From Thalassolituus sp006212115 (GTDB lineage Bacteria; Pseudomonadota; Gammaproteobacteria; Pseudomonadales; Oceanobacteraceae), in assembly GCF_040372045.1 (NCBI RefSeq), contig NZ_BAABWH010000001.1: a DNA stretch of 64,000 nucleotides, one strand, 5' to 3'. The translations under genes and the position numbers were made by a program. Of the stretch, positions 17,021-26,047 are shown in pieces. Under the pieces are notes generated by a model. It was not told the DNA's origin, did no database searches, and saw only the letters and a list, made by a program, of their open reading frames with translations. The first letter of the stretch is position 1, and each line of letters starts with the position of its first letter.

Positions 17021-17061
17021 AATTCAAAGACAAAACGTCTGTTCCTTAGACATAAGGTTGA

Positions 17062-19392
17062 TTAGAAGCGAACGTTCAAACCAACCCAAAGGTTACGGCG
17101 CTTGTCTTTGTTGTTGTAGTCGTCTTGATATTCGACCTCATCAAACTCGCCGTCATCATCGGTGTCGTTGAAGTCGACACTGTAAGTCGTGAAGTCCTGA
17201 TCAAGGAGGTTATTGATTCGGCCGTAAACACTGACGTTGCCATTCACCGCGTAAGTCGCGCCGAGGTGCAGTACACGGTAATCCTTGTAGTACAATGGAT
17301 CGTTGTCATCGTCGACACCACGGAAACGTGCCGAACGCGTTTCGCTGGTCAGCTGGACGTTAACCTTAGTGTTCACATCCCAGTCGAGGGTAACGTTAGT
17401 CATATGCTCGGCTGTGTTTGTCAGAGGCTGACCTTCCTGCGAACCAGAAAGCTGACGGCTGTCGGTGTATGTGTAATTACCACGCAGAGCCAATGTATCA
17501 ATGATCTGATAACGACCAGCTACTTCCGCACCACGGATCAGTGCATCGTCAATGTTGATGACCTGAGCCCAGGAGTCATAGCCAAGATCTTCATACTCAC
17601 CAAGATTCACACATGGACGCTCACCACCGGTCTGAGCACATGTTTGTACGGCATCACCACGGGCAATTTTGTCTTCAAAACGATTATGGAAAATGGTCGC
17701 ATTGAAGCTGTGACGGTCTTCCACAGATTCCCAATACACAGCCACTTCGGTATTGCGGCTCTTCTCAGGCTCAAGATCCGGGTTACCTGCAAACGGCATA
17801 GTACCCTGGCGACCAAACCCTATTACACCATCGTAGAGATCGGTTGTTTTAGGTGTTTTATAGCCGCTGCTCACACCACCTTTCATGGTCCACTCTGGTG
17901 TCAGGCTGTACACCGCATAAAGACGAGGGCTGACATTACTACCAAATGCATCGTGATTGTCATAACGCAGACCTGCAGTCAGCGTGAAGTCCGGCACCAT
18001 GGTCCAGCTGTCCTCAGCGAACAACGCGTAAGTAGTGAAGTCAGATACGGCGCCTGACTCACCGTCTTCGCGACCGAATACACCATCCGTCAGCTCGGCA
18101 TCGATGTATTGACCACCGACGATAAACAAGTGATCCCCTGCCAGATCGGCAACCGGAATTTCCAGCTTGGCATCCAGTGTGTATTGGCTGCTTTCCATGG
18201 TACGACCGGGACGCGGCAGGAAGGTCTCTTCGGCGATAGCACGGCGCTCGTCTTCACTCAGGCCTGCGTAATCACCCGTGCCATCGTACATTTCCTGCAG
18301 AAGCTGACGCTCTGATACAGAAAGTGGCAGCGTACGGCCATTGTTATTGGTTTCGATACTCTGCAACGACACCAGGCTCTTACCAAAGCTCCAGCTGCCT
18401 TCGTGCGCGATGGACCACTGGTCACGCGTAAATTCCTGATCCTGGGCGTAACCTACTCGAGGTTCTACCACACCACCGCGGTCTCGCCAGATGGTGTCGA
18501 TGCTATCGACTGTTCCCAGTGGGAAGCTGCCGTCTTCGGAAGGCTCGTTGTCATATACCTGCTTGGAGGTATCGAAGTCGAAGGTCAGATTCTGATCTTC
18601 TGTCACCTTCCAGTTCAGGCCGAAACCGACACTCTGGTTAGTGTTGTCGGTGGTCTTACCACCTCTGCCGAAGCCGAGTTCACGTGTTTGCTCTACTCCG
18701 TTTGGATCGGTAACCGAATCGTATTCAGGCTCCGATGCATCGCGCTTGTAGATGCTACCGCGCAATTCAAGACCCAGAGCATCGTCAATCAGCGGGCCCG
18801 ATACATTGAAGTCGGCTGTCGTATCCGCCCCGTACTCCGCATACTCCTGGAACGTACGGCTAACGCTGACTGCGCCGGTCCAATCATCATTCACTTTTTT
18901 GGTAATGATGTTAATCACACCACCAAGCGCATCTGCACCGTAAAGGGTCGATGCTGGTCCACGAATAACTTCAATGCGTTCAATGGCATCAATAGGTGGT
19001 ATGTGGTTGAACTGATTGCCACCAAAGTTATTTGGGTAAATGTCGCCATGGTTATTCTGACGACGACCATCAATCAGGATCAGAGTGTAATCCGACCCCA
19101 TGCCCCGGATAGATATCGTGCCCTGACCGGTTTTGTCGCGGGTCTCACCGATATCAACGCCTTCCAGTTCACGAACGGCATCGAGCAAGGTGACGTATGG
19201 GCGCGAACGCAGATCTTCCTGAGTGATGACCGATATGCTGGCTGGCGCGTCGACGATTTTCTGTTCATAGCCTGCCGCCGTGACGACGAACTTTTCCAGT
19301 TCGATCGGCTGATCTTCCGCCAATACCGGCATTGCCGCTACTGCGCTGATCGTCGGCAGTACCAACGATAAAAATTGTTTCTTGTGATTCAT
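17062..19392 (-). CDS. TonB-dependent outer membrane receptor (catecholate-siderophore type)
   Basis: The 776-residue protein has a signal peptide ending MPVLAED, TonB box-like EKFVVTAA, a plug domain (PASISVITQEDL; IRGMGSDYTLILIDGRRQN; IERIEVIRGPASTLYGADALGGVINIITKK) and a 22-strand barrel ending in VRF. Plug and barrel resemble FepA/CirA/BfrD-like receptors, so a ferric catecholate is likely, but the ligand is not certain. It has its own terminator and a Fur-box-like palindrome upstream. It heads the PepSY/flavoprotein operon by position. Confidence 0.92.
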   Translation of the reverse strand: MNHKKQFLSLVLPTISAVAAMPVLAEDQPIELEKFVVTAAGYEQKIVDAPASISVITQEDLRSRPYVTLLDAVRELEGVDIGETRDKTGQGTISIRGMGSDYTLILIDGRRQNNHGDIYPNNFGGNQFNHIPPIDAIERIEVIRGPASTLYGADALGGVINIITKKVNDDWTGAVSVSRTFQEYAEYGADTTADFNVSGPLIDDALGLELRGSIYKRDASEPEYDSVTDPNGVEQTRELGFGRGGKTTDNTNQSVGFGLNWKVTEDQNLTFDFDTSKQVYDNEPSEDGSFPLGTVDSIDTIWRDRGGVVEPRVGYAQDQEFTRDQWSIAHEGSWSFGKSLVSLQSIETNNNGRTLPLSVSERQLLQEMYDGTGDYAGLSEDERRAIAEETFLPRPGRTMESSQYTLDAKLEIPVADLAGDHLFIVGGQYIDAELTDGVFGREDGESGAVSDFTTYALFAEDSWTMVPDFTLTAGLRYDNHDAFGSNVSPRLYAVYSLTPEWTMKGGVSSGYKTPKTTDLYDGVIGFGRQGTMPFAGNPDLEPEKSRNTEVAVYWESVEDRHSFNATIFHNRFEDKIARGDAVQTCAQTGGERPCVNLGEYEDLGYDSWAQVINIDDALIRGAEVAGRYQIIDTLALRGNYTYTDSRQLSGSQEGQPLTNTAEHMTNVTLDWDVNTKVNVQLTSETRSARFRGVDDDNDPLYYKDYRVLHLGATYAVNGNVSVYGRINNLLDQDFTTYSVDFNDTDDDGEFDEVEYQDDYNNKDKRRNLWVGLNVRF

Positions 19393-19449
19393 AGTTGATA
19401 GGTCTGTTAGTCGGTAATTTTTTGCGCATGATATTCATACACAACTACC

Positions 19450-19468
19450 AATGCAAATACTTTGCATT
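19450..19468. promoter_or_regulatory. 19-bp palindrome, candidate Fur box, in the divergent receptor/oxidase region
   Basis: AATGCAAATACTTTGCATT is a perfect inverted repeat of 8 bp around a 3-bp centre. Its length and the outer ATG/CAT match a Fur site, although the inner half-site bases differ. It lies 57 bp from the receptor start and 38 bp from the oxidase start, so one regulator could control both. Confidence 0.5.
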
Positions 19469-19506
19469 TACACTACTAGTACTAAAACTAGAAATCTCTG
19501 CATTCA

Positions 19507-20583
19507 ATGGCCATACCGAACGACATCGCCAGCCTTCACGACTATGAACGCCATGCTCAGGCACGCCTATCAGAAGAGGCTTGGGCATACATCTACGGCG
19601 CATCGGCGGATGAGTACACGGCGCGGTCTAATGAATCGGTGTACAGCGCCATCAAGCTGCTAAACCAAACGCTGACTGACGTCAGCAAAGGCCATACGCA
19701 GCTAGACCTGCTTGGGCATCGGCTTGCTCATCCAATCATGCTGGCTCCTGTGGCCTATCAGAAACTGGCACACGTCGACGGCGAAATTGCCAGCGCGACT
19801 GCTGCAGCCGCTCAGGGTGCCCTGTTCACTCTGAGTACACTGTCGAGCAGTCGCATTGAAGATGTGGCTCAGTGTGCGCAGGGGCCACGATGGTTTCAGT
19901 TATACTTTCAGGACAGCAGAGCACAGACCCTGGAGCTGATAAAAAGAGCGGAAAAGTCGGGATTTTCAGCCATCGTTGTTACGGTGGATGCGCCGATAAA
20001 TGGCCTGCGAAATCGTGAGCAACGAGCTGGATTTCAATTGCCTGATGGCGTTCGAGCGGTCAATTGTCAGCCGGAACGCCAGCGGCAGATCAATCCGGAT
20101 GAAAGTATGATTTTTCAGGGGCTGATGCGTCATGCCCCCAGCTGGAAAGACATCGACTGGTTAAGGCAGCACACCACACTACCAATTATCTTAAAGGGAC
20201 TTATCAATCCACGAGATGTGAGTATTGCCCTGCAACACGAGATCGATGGCGTTGTCATTTCGAATCATGGCGGTAGAACGCTGGACACCCTTCCCTCGCC
20301 CATTGAGGTGTTACCCCGCATTCACGAATTAACCAAAGGGGACATCCCCATTATTGTCGATAGTGGCATTCGTCGGGGTACAGATATATTTAAGGCAATC
20401 GCACTCGGCGCAGATGCCGTCATGATCGGTCGTCCCATCATGTATGCACTAGCAACGGCGGGCGCTCTGGGTGTCGCGCATACGATCCGACTACTGCGGG
20501 ATGAACTGGAATTAACGATGGCCTTGTGCGGCTGTGAAACTCTGTCCGATATTACGCCTGATTGCTTGTGGCAACCCGCCTAA
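19507..20583 (+). CDS. FMN-dependent alpha-hydroxy-acid oxidase/dehydrogenase (LldD family)
   Basis: The 358-residue TIM-barrel enzyme has the FMN-binding MLAPVAYQKLAH near residue 78, lysine motif PIILKGL near 230, catalytic SNHGGRTLDTLPSP near 255 and phosphate-binding VDSGIRRGTDIFKAIALGADAVMIGRP near 280. It oxidises an L-2-hydroxy acid such as lactate, glycolate or mandelate to the oxo-acid; the substrate is unclear. No membrane-anchoring insert is seen, suggesting a soluble oxidase-like form. It diverges from a TonB receptor and converges with piuC, overlapping by 4 bp. Confidence 0.88.
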   Translation: MAIPNDIASLHDYERHAQARLSEEAWAYIYGASADEYTARSNESVYSAIKLLNQTLTDVSKGHTQLDLLGHRLAHPIMLAPVAYQKLAHVDGEIASATAAAAQGALFTLSTLSSSRIEDVAQCAQGPRWFQLYFQDSRAQTLELIKRAEKSGFSAIVVTVDAPINGLRNREQRAGFQLPDGVRAVNCQPERQRQINPDESMIFQGLMRHAPSWKDIDWLRQHTTLPIILKGLINPRDVSIALQHEIDGVVISNHGGRTLDTLPSPIEVLPRIHELTKGDIPIIVDSGIRRGTDIFKAIALGADAVMIGRPIMYALATAGALGVAHTIRLLRDELELTMALCGCETLSDITPDCLWQPA

Positions 20584-21260
20584 GTCTCTGACCACTGCCG
20601 CAGAAGATTATGATAGACCCCGGCTAGACGCACTAATTCGGGATTCTCAGGATTTTCCTGAGTCAGTGCCTGAATACTTTTATCCAGATCGTAGAGCAGC
20701 CTTCTTTTTTCATCGCTGCGTACCAGACTCTGCATCCAAAAAAACGACGCAAGTCGACGTCCTTCTGTCACCGGTGTCACTTTGTGCAGGCTGGTTGAAG
20801 GATAAAGCACCAGGTCACCCGCCGAAAATTTAATACGCTGTTCACCGTACGTATCCTGAATAATTAATTCACCGCCTTCATACTCATCAGGCTCCGACAA
20901 AAATAATGTCATGGAGACATCCGTACGTATTTTCACCGCTGTCCCGGCGACCCTTCGGATTGTGTTATCGACGTGGTAATTGAATTCGCCCCCACCCTGA
21001 TAACAATTAAACATGGGTGGATAGATTTTATTTGGCAGACCCGCTGCCAGCACTTCCTGCGATTGGCCTAGGGTTGCAAGAATAAAGTCACCCAGTTGGC
21101 GGGCAATAGGCGAATCTTCGGGGAGCTGTAAATTATTTTTTGCTAAGGCAGCCTGATGCCCCGCCGTCACATTGCCGTGAACCCAGTCTGCACTTTCGAG
21201 TAGGGAGCGGCATTCAGCAACCTGATCTTTACTGATAAATTCTGGAATACGGATCAGCAT
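20580..21260 (-). CDS. piuC: PKHD-type Fe(II)/2-oxoglutarate hydroxylase, PiuC/YbiX family
   Basis: The 226-residue protein starts MLIRIPEFISKDQVAECRSLL and carries the double-stranded beta-helix iron ligands HVD (FNYHVDNTIRRV) and distal His in YPSTSLHKVTPV, plus a 2-oxoglutarate Arg in TEGRRLASFFW. The family is paired with Fiu/PiuA receptors and is iron-regulated; its substrate is unsettled. The start at 21260 follows GAGGG. The fiu/piuA-type receptor lies immediately upstream on the same strand. Confidence 0.92.
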   Translation of the reverse strand: MLIRIPEFISKDQVAECRSLLESADWVHGNVTAGHQAALAKNNLQLPEDSPIARQLGDFILATLGQSQEVLAAGLPNKIYPPMFNCYQGGGEFNYHVDNTIRRVAGTAVKIRTDVSMTLFLSEPDEYEGGELIIQDTYGEQRIKFSAGDLVLYPSTSLHKVTPVTEGRRLASFFWMQSLVRSDEKRRLLYDLDKSIQALTQENPENPELVRLAGVYHNLLRQWSET

Positions 21261-21297
21261 AATCAGCCCTCGTTCAAATAAGTAATGCAAAGATAAT

Positions 21298-21328
21298 AAA
21301 AAAAACCGGGCGACGAGGCCCGGTTTTT
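21298..21328 (-). terminator. Rho-independent terminator between the Fiu-type receptor and piuC
   Basis: AAAAAACCGGGCGACGAGGCCCGGTTTTT has a GC-rich stem with T-runs on both strands. It lies 20 bp after the receptor stop and 38 bp before the piuC start, so piuC is expressed by readthrough or from its own promoter. Confidence 0.82.
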
Positions 21329-21347
21329 CATTTCACTGCCTGACGGA

Positions 21348-23726
21348 TCAGAAGTCGTATTTAACAGACAGAGAGGTGACACGGCCATCGTTTGGACGGA
21401 AGTGGCCCCAGGCACTGTAGTCAGTTACGTAACGCTCGTCAGTGATGTTATCAACATTCAACTGAACATTAAGGTTATCCATAGCCTGGTAACCTACCAT
21501 CAGCCAATATTCAGTGTGCGCATCAACTTCGAGGTAGGCGCGGTTCTGACGCCAGAACGTATCACCTGAACTGTACGTTGCACCACCACCCAGCGAGAGA
21601 TCGCCATCCAGCAGAGTGTAGTTAGCCCACAGGTTGGCCGTATTTTCTGGTGAAGACTGCAGACCGTTACCTTCAGCGTCTTCGGTGTAGTCTTTAATGA
21701 CTTCCGTTTTCAGCTTCGCGTAGTTTGCATTAATAGAAAGCTGATCAGTGATCTGGCCTGTTGCGGACAACTCGTAACCTTTCGCTTCCTGCTCACCACC
21801 AATGAAGGATGCGCCGCCGCGTCCCTCTGAATCAAGGACCGTCTTCTTGGTTTTGTACAGAGCGGCACTCAGCAGTAATTTATCTTCAAACAGCTCCCAC
21901 TTGGTACCCAGTTCTACGCTTTTCGCTTCCTGAGGCTCAAGTTTGTTCACCTCAGCACTGTTGAGATCGAGATTCACACCGATTGGCTCTTCTGAGTTGG
22001 CGTAGGATACGTATACGCTGCCGTTCTCAGTTGGGTAGTAAGTTGCTGCCGCGCCATAGCTGAACAAGCCGCCGTCTACTTCCAGACCACTCTCTTCTGT
22101 ACAGCTACCACGACCGGAGCAGCGCGTGCCTTCTAGTTTGTAGCTCTCGTAACGTGCATTAACGTCGAGCTGGAATGCACTGCCAAACTTCAATGTATCA
22201 AATACATAGAAAGCCGCAGTTTTCGCCGTCGTATCTTCTGCAAGACCAGTATCTTCAATACCGCCAGAAGCCTGAATATCAGTTGCTGATGGATCGAACA
22301 ACCCAACACGCGGAGCCGCGCCTTCAACACCATCAACGGTGTAAGTCAGGAAGCCGTTACCAGAGAAGGAACCGTACTGGTTGGTAAAGTTAGAAATACG
22401 CTGCTCTCGGGCCAGTTCGACACCGACAACAATGTCCTGACTGAAGCTTTCATCACCCAGCTTAAACAGGGCATCGGTCTGGTTAACCAACAGCTTGTAC
22501 TCGTCGTCTACCGCCTGGATACGGCTCAGATCAACCATTTGTGTGCCGTAGTTTGTTGGTGCACCACGTCCGCTCTCAGGGAATGTGCTGGCAATCACCG
22601 GACGTCCGACAACAGTTTCGCGCTCGTTGGTTGCGACACGGGTGCGGTTCTGAATAGAGAAGCTGTCATTGAATTCGTGTTTAATGCCCAGAGTGATCAT
22701 CTTCACGTCGACTTCTTCGTAGTCGCGACCTTTCACGCCGTAGTAGTTGTCCCACATGGATTCAGGTAATGGGCCTTCACTCAGACCAGTACCGCCAGTA
22801 CCAAAGGCATCCGGATCGTTCGGATCAGAAGGGCTGGTCACTGTTTCGTCAAAATCGTCGCTATCGTCATCCGGCGTGCCATTATCGTTAGTCACTGTAC
22901 GAGTACCCGGTACAAACTCACCGGCCTGATTTTCAGTAACGTAAGGCAAGCCCAGTACAGGAACATTGTCTTGCTTCATAACCATTGCATCGAGAGTAAC
23001 GGACGTTTTGTCGGATACTTCAAACAGCAAAGAACCTGCCGCCGCCATGGTTTTGTAGTTTTCAACGTCGTTATCCAGAACGTCACCACCGTCGGTGAAC
23101 AACAGGTTCGCACGGCCTGCAACGTTCTCGGCGAGAACCTCGTTTACATCAAGGGTTACACGCTTGGTTTCTACTGTATCGACTTTTGCAGCAACGGAAG
23201 CAAATGAATCCATCTTCGCCTGTTTGGTCACGAGGTTAACGCTACCGCCACCAGTAGAACGACCCTCAAGGCTGCCGCTTGCGCCTTTAACCACTTCAAT
23301 CTGTTCGAAGTTGAACAGGTCACGTGAGTAGCCTGCGATATCACGCATACCGTCAACGTATGTACTGGTACGAGCATCGAAGCCACGGATAGTGACTGCA
23401 TCAGCGGTTGTAACGACACCACCACCGCCTTCACCACCGCCAAAAGTAGAGACACCAGCGACATTACGAAGTGCGTCGTTCAGGCTGGTAACGCCCTGAT
23501 CTTCCAGTACGTCGCCTGAGATGATGTTGATGGTTCTTGGGGTTTCTGCAACGGTTTGAGTCAACTTCGGTGAGGACGCGTTATCAACTTTGTAGCCTTG
23601 CTCTTCTGTCGCTGCAGCTTCAGTGACAGGCAGCTCGCGAGGTTCCTCTGCAGCGCTGGCTGCCATCGGCAGTGCAGCGGTAACCGCCAGCGCAAGAGCG
23701 CTGCGCGTGAAAGTGTGCTTCTTCAT
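21348..23726 (-). CDS. TonB-dependent siderophore receptor, Fiu/PiuA family
   Basis: The 792-residue protein has a signal peptide ending PMAASA-AEEP. The plug has ETPRTINIISGDVLEDQGV, TIRGFDARTSTYVDGMRD and FEQIEVVKGASGSLEGRSTGGGSVNLVTK, matching the siderophore-receptor family (catecholate Fiu/PiuA group). The barrel ends SVKYDF. One loop is rich in Asp (TVTNDNGTPDDDSDDF), possibly metal-binding. Pairing with piuC supports monocatecholate uptake. A Fur-like site precedes it. Confidence 0.93.
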   Translation of the reverse strand: MKKHTFTRSALALAVTAALPMAASAAEEPRELPVTEAAATEEQGYKVDNASSPKLTQTVAETPRTINIISGDVLEDQGVTSLNDALRNVAGVSTFGGGEGGGGVVTTADAVTIRGFDARTSTYVDGMRDIAGYSRDLFNFEQIEVVKGASGSLEGRSTGGGSVNLVTKQAKMDSFASVAAKVDTVETKRVTLDVNEVLAENVAGRANLLFTDGGDVLDNDVENYKTMAAAGSLLFEVSDKTSVTLDAMVMKQDNVPVLGLPYVTENQAGEFVPGTRTVTNDNGTPDDDSDDFDETVTSPSDPNDPDAFGTGGTGLSEGPLPESMWDNYYGVKGRDYEEVDVKMITLGIKHEFNDSFSIQNRTRVATNERETVVGRPVIASTFPESGRGAPTNYGTQMVDLSRIQAVDDEYKLLVNQTDALFKLGDESFSQDIVVGVELAREQRISNFTNQYGSFSGNGFLTYTVDGVEGAAPRVGLFDPSATDIQASGGIEDTGLAEDTTAKTAAFYVFDTLKFGSAFQLDVNARYESYKLEGTRCSGRGSCTEESGLEVDGGLFSYGAAATYYPTENGSVYVSYANSEEPIGVNLDLNSAEVNKLEPQEAKSVELGTKWELFEDKLLLSAALYKTKKTVLDSEGRGGASFIGGEQEAKGYELSATGQITDQLSINANYAKLKTEVIKDYTEDAEGNGLQSSPENTANLWANYTLLDGDLSLGGGATYSSGDTFWRQNRAYLEVDAHTEYWLMVGYQAMDNLNVQLNVDNITDERYVTDYSAWGHFRPNDGRVTSLSVKYDF

Positions 23727-23828
23727 GCTCAGTATTCCCCAAAAATATTAAGTGTCAGTTTTTGAAAATCTTTCCTGCTCAATGGCAGTGCTGCGGCATC
23801 CTAAGTGTAACGAAACGTAATTGCAAAC

Positions 23829-23847
23829 TTTTCTCATTCGCATTATT
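23829..23847 (-). promoter_or_regulatory. Candidate Fur box upstream of the Fiu-type receptor
   Basis: The minus strand reads AATAATGCGAATGAGAAAA, keeping NATAAT-type hexamers and matching about 11 of 19 Fur consensus positions. It lies about 100 bp before the receptor start. Its right half-site is weak. Confidence 0.4.
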
Positions 23848-23894
23848 ACTGTTATTTAATATTGATCTGATGCATAATTCGCAAAACATCCTCT

Positions 23895-23913
23895 GATAAC
23901 CATTCTCATTTAA
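23895..23913 (+). promoter_or_regulatory. Candidate Fur box upstream of the TonB operon
   Basis: GATAACCATTCTCATTTAA matches about 12-13 of 19 Fur consensus positions, including GATAA and TCATT in register. It lies 8 bp before the GTG start of the first TonB-operon gene, close enough to block RNA polymerase. Confidence 0.55.
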
Positions 23914-23921
23914 GGTGATCT

Positions 23922-24728
23922 GTGAATCGAATCCCGCTAATTCATCTGCCATCTATGCGGAAGATAAATAGGTTTGCCTGTGCATCTTCAATTGCATTGA
24001 TATCGTGCGTGGCCCCTTTTAGCCTCGCTGCGGAAAGCTCCGCTCACAGCATCGATGAGCTGACACGCCAATGGCTTGAAACCGAGCAGCAAAAAAGCAG
24101 GCTTATCAGCCGCTGGCAGGACGACAAGCCCCTCGCAGAACAGCGCCTTGAACTGCTTCGCGCAGAGAAAAAACAACTTACTGAGTTGTTAGCAAAGCGT
24201 GAATCGAAAGGGGATGCGGTTGACCAGAAAAGAGAAGAGCTGGTCAGGCAACAATCAGAACTTGAATCAGAACAGGCCGAGACGGAGGCGCTGGTCACTA
24301 CACTTGCAACACGTTTAGACGCGTTCAAGCCAATGCTGCCGCCGCCATTGCAAAGTACGTGGGACAACGCAGCGGGTGACGACAGCAACAATCAGCTGCG
24401 TTTACAACTGGCTCGCCTGAGCAGCCTGAAAGAGTTTAATGAGCGTGTCACCCTGCACAGCATGCGCTTAAAACCAGATAACAGTCCCGAAGATGTGCTG
24501 GTTCGCCAACTGTATCTGGGCGCCTCTCAGGCCTGGTTCAGTAGCGCGGATGGTAGCTACGCAGGAACCGGCTCAGTATCAGATGGCGAATGGGTCTGGC
24601 GCTTCCGTTCAGACATCGACGCAGGCCAGATACTACGAGCCATCGCCATTGCAGAAAAACAGAGTCCCGCACAGACATTGTCTCTGCCTGTCAGTTCAGT
24701 CAGTGCTAAAGGAGACGTCGCGCCATGA
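23922..24728 (+). CDS. DUF3450 periplasmic coiled-coil protein of the TonB2-type system
   Basis: The 268-residue protein has a signal peptide (hydrophobic ACASSIALISCVAPFSLAAES) followed by a long Glu/Lys/Gln-rich coiled coil (residues about 50-130) and a globular tail with QLYLGASQAWFSSADGSYAGTG, the DUF3450 signature. Such genes precede TtpC/ExbB in Vibrio and Shewanella TonB2 clusters. GTG 23922 is preferred because AAGG lies 6 bp upstream. Its stop overlaps the next ATG by 4 bp. Confidence 0.82.
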   Translation: MNRIPLIHLPSMRKINRFACASSIALISCVAPFSLAAESSAHSIDELTRQWLETEQQKSRLISRWQDDKPLAEQRLELLRAEKKQLTELLAKRESKGDAVDQKREELVRQQSELESEQAETEALVTTLATRLDAFKPMLPPPLQSTWDNAAGDDSNNQLRLQLARLSSLKEFNERVTLHSMRLKPDNSPEDVLVRQLYLGASQAWFSSADGSYAGTGSVSDGEWVWRFRSDIDAGQILRAIAIAEKQSPAQTLSLPVSSVSAKGDVAP

Positions 24729-26047
24729 AACGTTTATCTATTCTGGCAGCAGCCCTTACCCTACTTGCTCTATTCAGTGTTAATTCTAATGCAGCTACCA
24801 GTGCCAAAGTAGAAGCAGAATTCAGCCAGCGCATTACATCGGCCCAAAAAACGCTGAGTGCAACCGAGCAGCGAATCAGCAAAGAGCGCGCTGCCCTAGC
24901 TCGTGAAATTAATCGTCTGGAACGAGACGTACGTGCACTTGAAAAAGAGAGTGCCGCCGCTCGCCGACTGGAAGATGAAAAGAACCTGAGCCTGTCTAAG
25001 ATGCAGGAACGCCTCGATGGCTGGATTACTCAACGAAATTATCAGAACAACCTGATCCAACAGTTTCTGCGCCAACAAGGGGCAGCTCTGAATGTCACGA
25101 ATTCAGCAGAATTAACCACCGAAGAGCAACTAGGACACATATCAAAGATCGCATCTATGAGCGAAAGTTGGCTCGAGCCCAGATTTACGTCCGTTGAGCT
25201 CGCCCAGACCAACGGTGAAATTGCCACAGCTGCATTGCTGGATTTAGGCCCTGTTAAATGGGCGATTACCGACAACACGGCTTATACAGTCAACAATGAC
25301 GCAGGCGAATGGCTCGCAGTAAAAGCGCTGTCGCCAGAGGCTTACGAAGCCCTGAACCTTCTTATGACTGGTGCTGAAGCCGAACTCGCTTTCGACCCGA
25401 GCCTGAGTAATTTTGATCAGATTCCAGAAGAGACCATTCTGAATCATCTGGAAAAAGGCGGCGTCTGGGCACTGCCTATCCTGCTGTTTGCGCTTATTGC
25501 CCTGGTGATTGGCATATTGAAAGCGATTCAGTTAATGCGACTTCCACAGATCATCAGCTTCACCCCCGCTGCTCTGCGTAATGCCGTTGCCTCGGGCAAA
25601 AGTGCGTTTACTCCCGGTGGAATGCAGCAAGGTTTATTTGATATCGCCCGTGAGATTCGCAGCCCGCGTGAGCGAGACGATCAATTATTCCTGCAGTTAC
25701 AGGAATACCGGGTCACCTTAGAAAAACGCCTGACTGCTATTGCCATCACCGCCTCCGTCGCCCCCCTACTCGGTTTATTGGGTACCGTCAGTGGCATGAT
25801 CGAAACCTTCCGCATGATGACCTTATTTGGATCGGGCAATCCGGAAGTCGTCTCCGGCGGCATTTCGCAGGCACTGATCACTACAGAGCTGGGTCTTGTG
25901 GTCGCGATTCCTGCGTTGATCGTCCATTCACTGCTGTCACGAAAAGCCCGGGCTTATTACCTGTCGCTTGAAAACTTTGCAGTTCTGCTCAGCCAGGACA
26001 GCGCACCTGAAGTATCCACTCCACCCAGAGAGGTAGCGTCCGCATGA
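24725..26047 (+). CDS. TtpC-like MotA/TolQ/ExbB proton-channel protein with periplasmic coiled coil
   Basis: The 440-residue protein has a signal-like N-terminus, a coiled coil (about 25-120), then a membrane part with VWALPILLFALIALVIGIL near 250 and the MotA/TolQ/ExbB core: GLLGTVSGMIETFRMM near 355 and ITTELGLVVAIPALIVHSLL near 385. In Vibrio, TtpC is an added component required by TonB2. It energises outer-membrane receptors using the proton gradient. It overlaps both neighbours by 4 bp (ATGA). Confidence 0.87.
   Translation: MKRLSILAAALTLLALFSVNSNAATSAKVEAEFSQRITSAQKTLSATEQRISKERAALAREINRLERDVRALEKESAAARRLEDEKNLSLSKMQERLDGWITQRNYQNNLIQQFLRQQGAALNVTNSAELTTEEQLGHISKIASMSESWLEPRFTSVELAQTNGEIATAALLDLGPVKWAITDNTAYTVNNDAGEWLAVKALSPEAYEALNLLMTGAEAELAFDPSLSNFDQIPEETILNHLEKGGVWALPILLFALIALVIGILKAIQLMRLPQIISFTPAALRNAVASGKSAFTPGGMQQGLFDIAREIRSPRERDDQLFLQLQEYRVTLEKRLTAIAITASVAPLLGLLGTVSGMIETFRMMTLFGSGNPEVVSGGISQALITTELGLVVAIPALIVHSLLSRKARAYYLSLENFAVLLSQDSAPEVSTPPREVASA

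Noticed and set aside
18403..19371. Long plus-strand open frame opposite the first TonB receptor
   Set aside because: It lies fully antisense to a clear receptor gene, has no ribosome site or family features, and reflects the codon bias of the real gene.
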